Shown: positions 50,732 through 59,447, counted from the stretch's first letter. The stretch is 64,000 nucleotides of DNA from JAKVBK01 sp022447275 (GCA_047125605.1 CP138932.1:1612001-1676000), one strand, 5' to 3'. Numbers and translations: made by a program. Notes: generated from the sequence alone by a model not told the origin.

Positions 50732-50874
50732 CAGACGTCTAGGGGCAGGTTTTTGTGGGTCGCACGTGCGGCCAACCGCGCCGCTGCGGTCGCTTAGAAC
50801 ACGATACATGCCGCCTTGGCCAACGCTTCGCGGTCTGCCGCGGCCGCTGAGTGCTTGCCCCTAAAGGCGTCTGC
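50732..50874. repeat. Long-range two-block inverted repeat
   Basis: GCAGACG at 50732-50738 and AGGGGCA at 50742-50748 are mirrored by TGCCCCT at 50856-50862 and CGTCTGC at 50868-50874. The two blocks, 7 bp each, are in the same order, separated by about 107 bases of GC-rich sequence that can itself form smaller hairpins. No direct repeat flanks the pair, so an insertion-sequence remnant is not supported. It could be a structured RNA or a chance pairing. Confidence 0.4.
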
Positions 50875-51001
50875 TCAGCCCGGTATTTCTTGCCGGTTTG
50901 GCGTTTGCTGCTACTGATAGAACTGTCCGAAGGCACTTTCCCCCGGGAAGGGAGAACCAGAATAACGCGGGCTGGCTCCGCAAAGATCTGAAAGGTCGGG
51001 T

Positions 51002-51604
51002 ATGAAAGTCTACTATGCACCCCAGTCGCGCGCCGTGCGCACCGTCTGGCTGTTGGAAGAAATCGGCCAGCCCTACACGCTGGAAAAATTCCAACTGGGC
51101 CAGAAGGAAATGCGCGGCGCCGAATACACCCGCATCAATCCCAATGGCCGCGTGCCCACGCTGGTGGATGGTGATGTGACCCTCAGCGAAAGCACGGCAA
51201 TCGCACAATATCTGGCGGCGAAATATGCCCCGGCCCTTGCGCCGGGCCCGCAGGAAGCCAACTTCGCCGAATTCCTGCAATGGCTGCACTATGCCGAGGG
51301 CATGATCATGCCGCCGATTAACAACTACGTTGTTGAAACCATCCTCCTGCCACCAGATCGCCGCAACGAAGAGATCGCCATGCGGGCGCTGAAGCTGCTC
51401 AACCGCACGCTCAGCGCTGCCGAGCAGCACATGGAGGGGCGTGACTTCCTGTCAGGCGGCTTCACGATTGCCGACACGATCACAGGCCATGCCGTCATCA
51501 TGGCGCGGCGCCTTGGGGCAGATTTCAGCCCTCTGCCCAATCTGTCATCCTATGCGGATCGGCTGGAGGCGCGGCCCGCCTTCAAAGCAGCAGAAGACGT
51601 CTAG
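51002..51604 (+). CDS. Glutathione S-transferase
   Basis: A 200-residue GST with an N-terminal thioredoxin-like domain (MKVYYAPQSRAVRTVWLLEEIG), the cis-proline motif GRVPTLVDGD and the glutathione-binding ESTAIAQYLAAKY, followed by an all-alpha domain with the FTIADTITGHAV capping motif. Cytosolic GSTs conjugate glutathione or act as peroxidases or isomerases. The SDR gene follows within 15 bases, so the two are probably co-transcribed and may work on the same compound. Confidence 0.93.
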   Translation: MKVYYAPQSRAVRTVWLLEEIGQPYTLEKFQLGQKEMRGAEYTRINPNGRVPTLVDGDVTLSESTAIAQYLAAKYAPALAPGPQEANFAEFLQWLHYAEGMIMPPINNYVVETILLPPDRRNEEIAMRALKLLNRTLSAAEQHMEGRDFLSGGFTIADTITGHAVIMARRLGADFSPLPNLSSYADRLEARPAFKAAEDV

Positions 51605-51618
51605 GGAAGGGTGTGGCC

Positions 51619-52356
51619 ATGACATCCAAGCCAATCTGCCTGATCATCGGCGCCGGAGACTATATCGGTGCAGCCATCGCGAAACGCTTTGCCAAGGGCG
51701 GCTTTCATGTGGTGATGGGGCGGCGCCGTGGCGAAAAGCTCGCGCCCCTGATCGAGGAAATCGAAGCCGCCGGTGGCAGCGCCCAGGGTTTCACCTGGGA
51801 TGCGCGCAAGGAAGACACGGCCATCAAGAACTTCGCCCTTGTCGAGAACCAGATCGGCCCGATTGACATTTGCGTCTTCAACGTTGGCGGCAATGTGCGC
51901 TTCCCCATCCTCGACACCACCGAGCGGGTCTTTCGCAAAGTGTGGGAGATGTGTGCCTACGGCGCCTTTTTGTCCGGGCGTGAAGCCGCAAAATACATGG
52001 TTGAACGGCAAAAAGGTTCGATCTTTTTCACGGGCGCCACCGCATCAGTTAGAGGCAGTTCCGGCTATGCGGCCTTTGCGTCAGGCAAGTTCGCCCTGCG
52101 CGGGCTGGCACAATCCATGGCGCGCGAGCTGGGGCCGAAAAACATCCATGTCGCCCATCTCGTCATTGATGCGGGCGTCGACACCGAATTCGTGCGCGAC
52201 CGGCTGCGCCAAGCGGGCAAAGACCCCGAAAGCCTGCCTCCCGATACCCTGATGAACCCGGCCAGCATCGCCGAAGCCTATTGGGTCCTGCATCACCAAC
52301 AGCGCGATGGCTGGACACATGAGCTCGATATCCGCCCCTACGCCGAGCCATGGTGA
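51619..52356 (+). CDS. Atypical short-chain dehydrogenase/reductase family protein
   Basis: A 245-residue SDR-fold protein. The cofactor loop is GAGDYIGAAIAKRF in place of the usual GASxGIG. The catalytic region reads FTGATASVRGSSGYAAFASGKFALRG: the lysine is kept, but the residue four before it is phenylalanine instead of the catalytic tyrosine, and the catalytic serine position is not obvious. I remember a subgroup of SDR proteins with this F-x3-K arrangement, so this is probably native and not an error. Hydride transfer by the classical mechanism is doubtful. ATG 51619 has a GGGAAGGG site; it is 14 bases after the GST stop. Confidence 0.87.
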   Translation: MTSKPICLIIGAGDYIGAAIAKRFAKGGFHVVMGRRRGEKLAPLIEEIEAAGGSAQGFTWDARKEDTAIKNFALVENQIGPIDICVFNVGGNVRFPILDTTERVFRKVWEMCAYGAFLSGREAAKYMVERQKGSIFFTGATASVRGSSGYAAFASGKFALRGLAQSMARELGPKNIHVAHLVIDAGVDTEFVRDRLRQAGKDPESLPPDTLMNPASIAEAYWVLHHQQRDGWTHELDIRPYAEPW

Positions 52357-52406
52357 CACGTGTTGCACCTCCATCTGCCGCGCGCCCCGCAGCAAGAAGG
52401 CCTTGA

Positions 52407-53321
52407 ATGCTTGAGCCGCTCCTAAATGGCGTCCTGCCGGTCTTTGGCATCGGTGCCGTGGGTTACTTCTTCGGCCGGCGCGGCGCCTTTGATTTCAACA
52501 TGGCCATGACGCTGAACAAGTTCGTCATGTTTGTCGCTGTGCCTGCGCTTGGCTTTCAGTTGCTGGCCAATGCGCCGCTGGAAGAGTTCAACCTGCCCAT
52601 GCTGGCCGGATACTTCTTCACCGAGTTGGTGATGTTCACCATCGGATTTCTGATTGCCCGGCGCCTCTTTAAAACAGACGTGATGGAAGCCGCGCTACTC
52701 GGGTTGGTTATCGCTCTGACCAACCACATCCTGTTCATATTGCCGATCTCAACCACCCTGTTTGGCGAGGCCGCAGTGACGCCGATTGTCGCCATCATTT
52801 CGATGGATGGCCTGTTGCTGTTCAGCGGCTCGCTCATCCTGATGGACGTGTTGGCAAGCAAAGGCGCATCTCCGGGCCAAATGCTCGGCAAGATCGCACG
52901 CAATCCCCCCTTGGTGGCCCTGGCGCTCGGGCTGGCGGCGGGCCTATCGGGCTTTTCTACGCCCAAAGGGCTGGACGTTTTCCTGAACTTGCTGAGTGCC
53001 ACGGCTTCGCCCGTCTTGCTCTTTGCTCTGGGCGTGATTTTGAGCCAGAAATCGCGCGTAGCACAGCCGATGCTGCCGGTGGCGCTGACGGGAGTAAAGC
53101 TTTTCGTACATCCAATGCTGGCCTGGATCATCTTCGCCGGTGTCTTGCAGCTGCCCCCCGAGGTGCGCAACCCGGCCATGATGGTTGCAGCGGCACCCTG
53201 CGGTGTGGTGGCTTTCATGTTGGCGCTGAACTACGGCGTGCGGGTCGAGGCCATTGCCCGCGCGATCCTGTATTCCTCAATTGGCTCCTTGCTAACGGTC
53301 TCTTTGGCAGCGTCGCTCTAG
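52407..53321 (+). CDS. AEC-family transporter (auxin efflux carrier type)
   Basis: A 304-residue membrane protein with about ten helices of the AEC family. The start NGVLPVFGIGAVGYFFGRRG and the segments NKFVMFVAVPALGFQLL and GLVIALTNHILFILPISTTLFGE are typical, as is the C-terminal MMVAAAPCGVVAFMLALNYGV. Bacterial members export or import small organic acids such as malate or malonate. It lies 50 bases after the SDR on the same strand, possibly in the GST-SDR transcript. The substrate is not evident. Confidence 0.92.
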   Translation: MLEPLLNGVLPVFGIGAVGYFFGRRGAFDFNMAMTLNKFVMFVAVPALGFQLLANAPLEEFNLPMLAGYFFTELVMFTIGFLIARRLFKTDVMEAALLGLVIALTNHILFILPISTTLFGEAAVTPIVAIISMDGLLLFSGSLILMDVLASKGASPGQMLGKIARNPPLVALALGLAAGLSGFSTPKGLDVFLNLLSATASPVLLFALGVILSQKSRVAQPMLPVALTGVKLFVHPMLAWIIFAGVLQLPPEVRNPAMMVAAAPCGVVAFMLALNYGVRVEAIARAILYSSIGSLLTVSLAASL

Positions 53322-53352
53322 CGGGCTCACATTTCACAGGCCGTTGGTGTGA

Positions 53353-53429
53353 TGGCGATCCCTCGAGGACTCGAACCCCGAACCTGCTGATTAGAAGTCA
53401 GCTGCTCTATCCAGTTGAGCTAAGGGACC
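53353..53429 (-). tRNA. tRNA-Arg (anticodon TCT)
   Basis: Read on the minus strand, the gene begins GGTCCCTTAGCTCAACTGG and ends in a 7-bp acceptor partner, discriminator G and encoded CCA (53353-53355). The D loop contains TTAGCTC...GG, the T arm is GGGGTTCGAGTCC, and the anticodon loop CTTCTAA places TCT at 53395-53393. The acceptor stem pairs with one G-T pair. It decodes AGA codons, rare in a genome of this composition. No integrase gene or phage border is visible beside it. Confidence 0.95.
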
Positions 53430-53576
53430 GCTTGCGCTCTGATAGCAGGCCGCTGGCGGCGATCCAATCCAGTTTTGCACTGTCGTGCCGATATCGTTGC
53501 AAACCCTGCGCACAGACGCTGGATAGCCCCCCCGATGCACGCTAGGTTTTGCCCCAGCGGGCAAGGGAGAGCACGG

Positions 53577-53990
53577 ATGAAGCTGGAATTCCATCACATC
53601 AATTTCGTATCCGAAGATGTGGACAGAATGCATGATTTCTACACCAAGGTTTTGCAGCTGGATGACATGCCAGTGGCGCTGTTTCCGCGCACGGAAGCCT
53701 CCGATACCAGTGGCTTCTCGGGCAAGATTCGCTTTGCCACCGATGGCGGGATGCAGATGCATCTGGCAGAGCGCAATCTGAACGTGGCCTTTCACAACGG
53801 GCAGGTGATCAACCCGGTTGACCGCGGGCACATTGCCTTTCGGACCGATGACCTGCCCGCCTTTCTCGCGATCTTGGAAGACAACGGAATTCCTTACTCG
53901 GACTATGGCACCGCCTTTGCAAAGGAATGGCATCAGGTGTTTTTCATGGATCCGGAAGGCAATGTGATCGAAGTCCATGCGGAGGTGTAA
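53577..53990 (+). CDS. VOC-family (glyoxalase/dioxygenase fold) protein
   Basis: A 137-residue protein of the vicinal-oxygen-chelate superfamily. The betaalphabetabetabeta modules are seen as KLEFHHINFVSEDVDRMHDFYTKVLQL, with a candidate metal histidine at the start, and DRGHIAFRTDDLPAFLAILEDNG, with a second. The C-terminal glutamate is in FFMDPEGNVIEVHAE. These could be glyoxalases, dioxygenases or isomerases; nothing in the context decides. AAGGGAGAG precedes the ATG. The next gene starts 3 bases after its stop. Confidence 0.88.
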   Translation: MKLEFHHINFVSEDVDRMHDFYTKVLQLDDMPVALFPRTEASDTSGFSGKIRFATDGGMQMHLAERNLNVAFHNGQVINPVDRGHIAFRTDDLPAFLAILEDNGIPYSDYGTAFAKEWHQVFFMDPEGNVIEVHAEV

Positions 53991-53993
53991 GTG

Positions 53994-54425
53994 ATGCGCA
54001 CCCTTGCAGCGATATTCTGCCTTGCCAGCGCGCCTGCCTTGGCATGGGACGTCACGCTTGGCCCCGTTTGTGTGCTGACCTCTGAAACCGAGGCTGCAAC
54101 GATCGAGCTAACATATGACCCCGCCCAGCCGCTCTACACGCTGTCGATCACACTGGCGGCAGGGCAATGGCCTGCAGCACCCGCCTTCCAGATGGGTTTT
54201 GAGGGCCCCTACCCCCTGACAATCGGCACAGATCGGCATGTGCTCTCAGACGATGGGCAAACGCTCAGTGTGGCAGATCAGGGGTTCGGAAATGTTCTCA
54301 ACGGGTTGCAATTCAATTTGATCGCACGTGCCGTATCCGGTAGCGCGTCGCTGGATTTTTCGTTGGAAAATGCGCCCCCGGCCGTGCAGGCCTTCCGGGA
54401 GTGCCCGCCCTTTACCGGGGCATGA
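53994..54425 (+). CDS. Secreted hypothetical protein
   Basis: A 143-residue protein that I do not recognise. It has a clear signal peptide (MRTLAAIFCLASAPALA, cleavage after ALA) and a mature domain of about 125 residues with beta-strand-like alternation (ATIELTYDPAQPLYTLSITLA; SGSASLDFSLENA). Two cysteines in the mature part (VCVLT and ECPPF) could form a disulfide. It follows the VOC gene at once and shares its transcript, with GGAGGTG before the start. A periplasmic location is predicted; the function is unknown. Confidence 0.8.
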   Translation: MRTLAAIFCLASAPALAWDVTLGPVCVLTSETEAATIELTYDPAQPLYTLSITLAAGQWPAAPAFQMGFEGPYPLTIGTDRHVLSDDGQTLSVADQGFGNVLNGLQFNLIARAVSGSASLDFSLENAPPAVQAFRECPPFTGA

Positions 54426-54471
54426 ACCTTAGCCCTCTGCAAACGCGTTTTGAGTGGCAAACGACGGCCCA

Positions 54472-54861
54472 TCACGGCCTGCGGGCAACGCAATCCACTT
54501 CGACCAAGGCGCCCACCGCAAGGGCTGTAACCCCCACCGTCGTGCGGGCCGGACGGCAGGCCGGGTCAAAATAGGCCTGATAGGTCTCGTTGAAGGCTGC
54601 GTAATCCCGCTCAAACTCAGTCAGATAGGCGCGACATTGCACAACATCGGCGAGGCTTAGCCCCATCTCAGCGAGGATCAGGGCGAGGTTCTGCATCACC
54701 CTGTCCGTCTGGGCGACAATCCCTTCCGGCAACGGCGCATCAGGCGCTTGCGGATCGGTCGGCATCTGCCCCGTCAGCAATACCCAGCCATCGGATTCCA
54801 CCGCGTGTGAAAATGGGGCGACAGGCCGTGGGCCAGATGCAAATAGGTGAAAATCCGTCAT
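54472..54861 (-). CDS. RidA-family (YjgF/YER057c/UK114) protein
   Basis: A 129-residue RidA-type protein, expected to hydrolyse reactive imines or enamines released by PLP enzymes, or a related subfamily activity. Family segments are FSHAVESDGWVLLTGQMP, QTDRVMQNLALILAEMGLSLADVVQCRAYLT and the C-terminal CRPARTTVGVTALAVGALVEVDCVA. The arginine that binds the substrate carboxylate in RidA is present in CRPARTTVG. The start at 54861 begins the domain; the frame extends upstream without a ribosome site. It is convergent with the secreted protein gene. Confidence 0.88.
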   Translation of the reverse strand: MTDFHLFASGPRPVAPFSHAVESDGWVLLTGQMPTDPQAPDAPLPEGIVAQTDRVMQNLALILAEMGLSLADVVQCRAYLTEFERDYAAFNETYQAYFDPACRPARTTVGVTALAVGALVEVDCVARRP

Positions 54862-55157
54862 GGTGTGTGCCCTGCGTACGCCGCGCCCCGATGGCGCGGC
54901 TTTCCAACCGAAACGGTAGCGCTTTGCGTGGACAGGCACAGGCCTCTTTTGCGAGGACACACAGCCCCAATTTTGTTGTGACACCTCAGGCCAGATTGCA
55001 ATTTTTTGGACGTGTCCGGCAGCAAGATACCTGACTGCCAGACCCCAAAAGTTAAATTTTTCGGCAATGAATTTATGTGTTAACTTGCTCAAACAGCCCA
55101 TTAACCCGCCGTTAAAGCCAAAGCGCAACACTGGGGACATCTCAAAGGAGCACGCCC

Positions 55158-55385
55158 TTGGCCCTCGGTTTCGTTATTCTATCTTTCTTTGCAGCGGTAT
55201 CGGCTGCCGGCTGGGCGCTGTTTCAAGGCGCCTCATTCTGGATGGCAACGGCGTGGTTCTATGGGGTCGGGTTTGCAGTTTTCGCAGCGCTGATAGGCCT
55301 TCATCTGATGCGCGGCCGGCTGGGAAGGCGCAGGCTTCAGGCGCAAACCATCGAGCCGCAGCAGCCTGTGCCTGCCTTGCGCTGA
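55158..55385 (+). CDS. Small two-helix membrane protein, TTG start
   Basis: A 75-residue protein with two hydrophobic segments at about 2-20 and 28-48, followed by a basic tail (MRGRLGRRRLQAQ). I do not recognise a family. The start is TTG at 55158, supported by a strong AAAGGAG site 7 bases upstream and by absence of an in-frame ATG before the first helix. It is convergent with trkH and stands alone. It is probably an inner-membrane protein with the tail in the cytoplasm. Confidence 0.65.
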   Translation: MALGFVILSFFAAVSAAGWALFQGASFWMATAWFYGVGFAVFAALIGLHLMRGRLGRRRLQAQTIEPQQPVPALR

Positions 55386-55452
55386 CCCGTACGCCCTCCC
55401 TCGCACAACACAACCGCGCCGTTGTGGGCAGATGTTACCCTGTCCGCGCCGA

Positions 55453-56901
55453 TCAGGCCCGCCAGAAATTGACCGTCAGAATGGCATACACCGCCAACAG
55501 TTCGAGACGACCGATGAACATGCCCGCACACAGCAACCACTTGGCCGTATCATTGAGCGGAGCATAGGTGCCCGCTGGCCCGATCGTTTCGCCAAGGCCC
55601 GGCCCGATATTTGCCAGAGCAGCGGCAGCCCCTGAGACGGCTGTGATCATATCCAGCCCGGTCATACTGAGCGCGACCGCCAGCGCGCCCATGGTCACAA
55701 GGAACAGCACGAAGAAAGACATCACAGAGCTGATCACATCATCGCCTACCGGCCGCCCCTCATACCGGGGCGTGAACACACCGCGTGGACTGTGGATTTG
55801 CCGGATTTGAGCTCGGATTGCCGCGAAAAGGATCTGGTACCGGAAAATCTTGACCGAACAACTGGTCGAGCCAGCACAGCCACCAATCAGCCCCAGTAAA
55901 AAGAAGCTCATGACGGCAAACGCGCCCCATGTCTGGTAGTCCGTAGACGCATATCCCGTGCCGGAAATAATAGATGTTACATTGAACAGCGTTTCCCGGA
56001 AAACAGGCTCAAAATTCTGCTCCTGCGTCCAGACCCGATAGGCAGTGAGTGCCAGAACGGTGACGACGATCACCTGAAGGTAGGTGCGCACCTGTGCATT
56101 CCCAAAAAGCGGTGACAGGCGCGCCGCGAGCGCCTGCACGTAGAGCACGAATGGCAGGCTGGCCACCAGCATCATGAGCGTCGCAACATATTCTGCCGCG
56201 CCCTTGAACTCTCCAAAGGAGGCGTCCCGCGTCGACATCCCCCCCGTGGCAATCGACGTAAGGGCGTGGGCAACTGCATCAAAGGGCTGCATGCCTGCCG
56301 CGATATAACCAAAGACACCCGCCAAAGTGAGGGCCAGGTAAATCCAAACGATGTTGCTGGCGATCTCGGCGGCACGGGGAAGGATCTTTCCAAACGTGTC
56401 AAAACTTTCAGATTTGAAGATTTGCATGCCGCCCACCTTCAACTCTGGCAAAAACACCATCGCCACAACGATGATCCCGATCCCGCCCAACCACTGTAGA
56501 ATCGCCCGCCATAGCAGCAAGCCACGGGGCAACGCATCGAGCCCTGTAAACACAGTGGCGCCGGTGGTTGTAAGCCCCGACATGGCCTCGAAAAATGCGT
56601 CCACGGGGCGGGCTTCTGTTGCCCCGATCAGAAAGGGCAGCGCCCCGAAGACAGGCAGCGCCAACCACACCCCCGTGGTGATCAAAAAGGTTTGCCGGAT
56701 CGTGAGCCGCGGCCCCATGCCGTTGGCACAGGCCACAGCCATAAGAACGCCGCAAAACAATGTCAGGATGGCACTTTCCAGAAATGCAGACCAATTTTCG
56801 TGGCCATCATAGAAATCCAGCCCCGCGGGCAAAAGCATCGCGAGGCCGAGAATGGCAACAAGCAGGCCGGTCACATAGCCAACGGGGCGCAGGTCAAACA
56901 T
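55453..56901 (-). CDS. trkH: TrkH-family potassium uptake channel subunit
   Basis: A 482-residue membrane protein of the TrkH/KtrB family, forming the K+ pathway in the inner membrane. Four repeated selectivity-filter loops with the TTGAT/SxxGT/STGG pattern are visible: SGLTTTGATVF, TSIATGGMSTR, ISGTGYAST and AALANIGPGLG. TrkH normally works with the NAD-binding subunit TrkA, which is not in the window. It is transcribed alone on the minus strand, 84 bases downstream of folE2. Start ATG 56901. Confidence 0.95.
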   Translation of the reverse strand: MFDLRPVGYVTGLLVAILGLAMLLPAGLDFYDGHENWSAFLESAILTLFCGVLMAVACANGMGPRLTIRQTFLITTGVWLALPVFGALPFLIGATEARPVDAFFEAMSGLTTTGATVFTGLDALPRGLLLWRAILQWLGGIGIIVVAMVFLPELKVGGMQIFKSESFDTFGKILPRAAEIASNIVWIYLALTLAGVFGYIAAGMQPFDAVAHALTSIATGGMSTRDASFGEFKGAAEYVATLMMLVASLPFVLYVQALAARLSPLFGNAQVRTYLQVIVVTVLALTAYRVWTQEQNFEPVFRETLFNVTSIISGTGYASTDYQTWGAFAVMSFFLLGLIGGCAGSTSCSVKIFRYQILFAAIRAQIRQIHSPRGVFTPRYEGRPVGDDVISSVMSFFVLFLVTMGALAVALSMTGLDMITAVSGAAAALANIGPGLGETIGPAGTYAPLNDTAKWLLCAGMFIGRLELLAVYAILTVNFWRA

Positions 56902-56985
56902 GTGTCTGGGGTGCGTCAGTCAGCCGGGCAAGTCAAGCACCGCGGCGCAGCGGGCACCCACAGAGAGGATGCCCGCCTGCCCGGC

Positions 56986-58089
56986 TTAGCCCACGTGGAA
57001 GAGCGTGCCGAACAGCTTTGGGTCTAGGCTGGACTGGGCGAAGGTGTCGCCCTCCGTCAAGACCGAGACGGCATCGTGGCTGTGCAGGCTTTCCTGATGT
57101 GATGCAATCACCCGGAAATCACTGATCCGGACGTCCTTTTGCAAGGCTTCGCTGAACAGACGCGCCGCATCTTCGACAAAGATCGGGTTGGCCGCGTTCA
57201 GCTCTGCAAATGCCTGTTCGTCTTCACGCTTGACCATGACTTGCGTCTCCGTCGGGATTGCGCCGCGACACAGCTCCACCAGATCCTCAAACCACAGAAC
57301 CGAAGCGTTGGGGTCCAGCTTGATCGAGATCCGCGCAACTGAACGCTGCGAATGCGGCGTGGCCAGCTGCCCCCGCTCGCGTCGTGCGTGCTCAGACAGC
57401 TCGAGCGAGCATGGGCAGGTCGAAGAATACACGTAATCCAGATGCACGATCTGGCTGCGCACCCCGTCACGCTCAACGAGTTCCAAGGCGATGTCATAAT
57501 ACTGGTAGCCCTCAAGCCCCGAGCGCAAGCTGCCCAGCTTCATCGGGAAGGAAAAGCGCAACTGGATCCGGGCATCAAAGCTCTCGAGATCGGCCTTATA
57601 GTCGTCCAAGGCGTGTTCGATCACGTCGAAGGAAAAGCTCTCCTCCGCATGCCGGTAGAATGTGCGCATGATGCGCGACATGTTGATGCCCTTCTTCTCG
57701 GCCTCAAGGGACACTGTCCCGGTGACAGAGGTCTCGAGTTGCAGATCAGCGCCGGCCCGGGTCCGGAAACGGATCGGCAAGCGGAAATTCGAAATGCCCA
57801 CATGCTGAATCTGCTGCTTTGCACCTTTGATCAGGCTTTCCGGGCCGTTCTGCAGATCAGGCAGTGTGTCGCGATATGCTGGATCAACTTTGAAATCTTC
57901 CGGGTAGACACGGGCCAGATCGGGATAGTCATCCTGCGCGCCTTCGGGCAGAAGCCGTGCAATCGATGGCTCAAGCTCTGCGACTTCCACATGCGTGGCC
58001 TGGCCCGCCCAAGTGCGCAAAAGCTGCAGCGCAGCCTCCGCATCTTCGCGGGTCGGTTCACGGGTCAGATCGGAAGAATGGATGTTCAT
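56986..58089 (-). CDS. folE2: GTP cyclohydrolase IB
   Basis: A 367-residue type IB GTP cyclohydrolase, making dihydroneopterin triphosphate for folate. The conserved active-site region is YSSTCPCSLELSEHARRERG (C225, C227), with GINMSRIMRTFYRHAEE and the EDAARLFSEALQ segment with the active glutamate. This enzyme type uses metals other than zinc and is often zinc-regulated when a second folE exists. I see no obvious Zur box upstream. I chose ATG 58089, with AGAGGGGG 6 bases upstream; two earlier in-frame starts (58152, 58185) have none. It is 119 bases downstream of metZ on the same strand. Confidence 0.95.
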   Translation of the reverse strand: MNIHSSDLTREPTREDAEAALQLLRTWAGQATHVEVAELEPSIARLLPEGAQDDYPDLARVYPEDFKVDPAYRDTLPDLQNGPESLIKGAKQQIQHVGISNFRLPIRFRTRAGADLQLETSVTGTVSLEAEKKGINMSRIMRTFYRHAEESFSFDVIEHALDDYKADLESFDARIQLRFSFPMKLGSLRSGLEGYQYYDIALELVERDGVRSQIVHLDYVYSSTCPCSLELSEHARRERGQLATPHSQRSVARISIKLDPNASVLWFEDLVELCRGAIPTETQVMVKREDEQAFAELNAANPIFVEDAARLFSEALQKDVRISDFRVIASHQESLHSHDAVSVLTEGDTFAQSSLDPKLFGTLFHVG

Positions 58090-58208
58090 GGCAGCCCCCT
58101 CTGTGGCATCCAAGGGCGCGTGAAAAGCTGCTGCTCCCCGTTGCGCGTTCATACTGATTACGCAAGAACACGCGCCTTGGATCAATCATTTCCGACAGAA
58201 ATCTGCGC

Positions 58209-59387
58209 TCAGACGGCTTCCAACGCCACGGAAAGGTCTCGCTCGAGGTCGCCTGCGTCTTCCAATCCGATCGACAAACGCACGGTGCCAGCCGTGATAC
58301 CCAAGGCTGCACGTTGCGCCTCGCTGAGGCGCTGGTGGGTTGTCGTGGCGGGATGTGTCACGATTGATTTTGCATCCCCCAAATTATTGGAAATCGTGAA
58401 GATTTGCAGCGCGTCCAGCAGTCGGAATGCCGCCTCCTGACCCCCTGAAACCTCCAGTGCGAGCATGGTGCCCCCGGTTTCCATCTGGGCGGCAGCCACC
58501 GCGTGTTGAGGATGGGAGGCCAAGCCCGGATAAATCACGCGAACAAGCTTTTCATGGCCTTCAAGCGCAGCAGCAAGGCGAGCCGCAGTCGCCGCTTGCG
58601 CGCGGGCCCGCAGGTCCAATGTCTCAAGCCCCTTGAGCAACACCCAAGCCGTGAAAGGGCTCATGGAGCCACCCGTGTGTTTCATGTAAGGCTCAAGCAC
58701 TTTGCGAATGTAATGTTCTGTCCCCAACACGACACCGCCCAGCACACGGCCCTGCCCATCGATATGCTTGGTAGCGGAATACACCACCACGTCAGCGCCT
58801 TGCTCCATTGCCCGGCTGAAGACGGGTGTCGCAAAGACGTTGTCCACCACCACAGTTGCGCCCACGGCGTGGGCCAGTTCGGCAACCGCTCGGATATCGA
58901 TGACTTCAAGCACCGGGTTGGACATGGTCTCAAAGAAGACGGCCTTTGTCTCCGGGCGCAGAGCCGCTTTCCAAGCCGCCAAATCCGTGCCGTCCACAAA
59001 AGTAACTTCTACGCCAAAGCGCGTCAGAATTTCTTCGAGGATGTAGAGGCAGGAGCCGAACAGTGCCCGCGAGGACACCACGTGATCACCTGCCTTGAGC
59101 AAGGCCATCAGCGCCCCGTTCACGGCCGCCATGCCCGAGGCGGTCGCGAAGGCGGCCTCTGCCCCTTCCAGCGCGGCGATCCGATCTTCGAACATGGCTA
59201 CGGTTGGGTTGCCATAGCGCGCATAGATAAATTCGTCCGGGCCGGTCTCGATAAAGCGGGCCTCAGCTTGGGCTGCCGTGTCGTAGACAAAGCCCTGCGT
59301 GAGGAACAGCGCTTCAGAGACCTCGTTGTATTGGCTCCGGCGGGTGCCCGCATGCACCAGTTTCGTACGTGGGTTCCAGTCGTCCAT
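58209..59387 (-). CDS. metZ: O-succinylhomoserine sulfhydrylase
   Basis: A 392-residue PLP enzyme of the Cys/Met metabolism family. It makes homocysteine from an acylated homoserine and sulfide. Family segments are IYARYGNPTVAMFEDRIAALEGAEAAFATASGMAA, the Schiff-base lysine in VVYSATKHIDGQGRVLGG and the arginine in TVRLSIGLED. The choice of metZ over metB or metC rests on overall appearance and on the SAM-II-type leader, typical of this gene in alphaproteobacteria. ATG 59387 follows a GGAGG site and lies 18 bases after a terminator that forms part of the riboswitch. It precedes folE2 on the same strand. Confidence 0.92.
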   Translation of the reverse strand: MDDWNPRTKLVHAGTRRSQYNEVSEALFLTQGFVYDTAAQAEARFIETGPDEFIYARYGNPTVAMFEDRIAALEGAEAAFATASGMAAVNGALMALLKAGDHVVSSRALFGSCLYILEEILTRFGVEVTFVDGTDLAAWKAALRPETKAVFFETMSNPVLEVIDIRAVAELAHAVGATVVVDNVFATPVFSRAMEQGADVVVYSATKHIDGQGRVLGGVVLGTEHYIRKVLEPYMKHTGGSMSPFTAWVLLKGLETLDLRARAQAATAARLAAALEGHEKLVRVIYPGLASHPQHAVAAAQMETGGTMLALEVSGGQEAAFRLLDALQIFTISNNLGDAKSIVTHPATTTHQRLSEAQRAALGITAGTVRLSIGLEDAGDLERDLSVALEAV

Positions 59388-59404
59388 GTTGTGCCTCCAG
59401 ACAC

Positions 59405-59436
59405 AAAAAAATCCCCAACCGCAGCCAGCGGTGGGG
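59405..59436 (-). terminator. Intrinsic terminator of the metZ leader
   Basis: On the minus strand GGGG-like CCCCACCGC (59436-59428) pairs with GCGGTTGGGG (59422-59413) with one bulged base, followed by seven T at 59411-59405. The 5' arm can instead pair with GTGGGG just upstream: the 14 bases 59431-59444 are a perfect palindrome, giving a mutually exclusive antiterminator. It lies between the aptamer and the ribosome site of metZ, so SAM binding would be expected to favour termination. Confidence 0.85.
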
Positions 59437-59447
59437 AGCCCCACAAA

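Larger units (their letters stand above)
50355..51001. other. Gene-poor stretch between PreA-like and GST genes
   Basis: About 650 bases without a gene I can support. Short frames on the minus strand (50581-50775, 50739-51020) have no recognisable motif. The stretch holds a terminator-like hairpin near 50431-50459 and a long-range inverted repeat at 50732-50874, listed separately. The promoter of the GST-SDR pair should be at its right end, where AAGGGAGAA at about 50947-50955 lies too far from the start to be its ribosome site. Confidence 0.5.

Noticed and set aside
50581..50809. Minus-strand frames in the gap before the GST gene
   Set aside because: Short, without ribosome sites, motifs or membrane segments; I could not support them as genes or as transposase remnants.
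53353..53429. tRNA-Arg considered as an integration site of a mobile island
   Set aside because: No integrase, direct repeat of the tRNA 3' end or composition shift is visible on either side.
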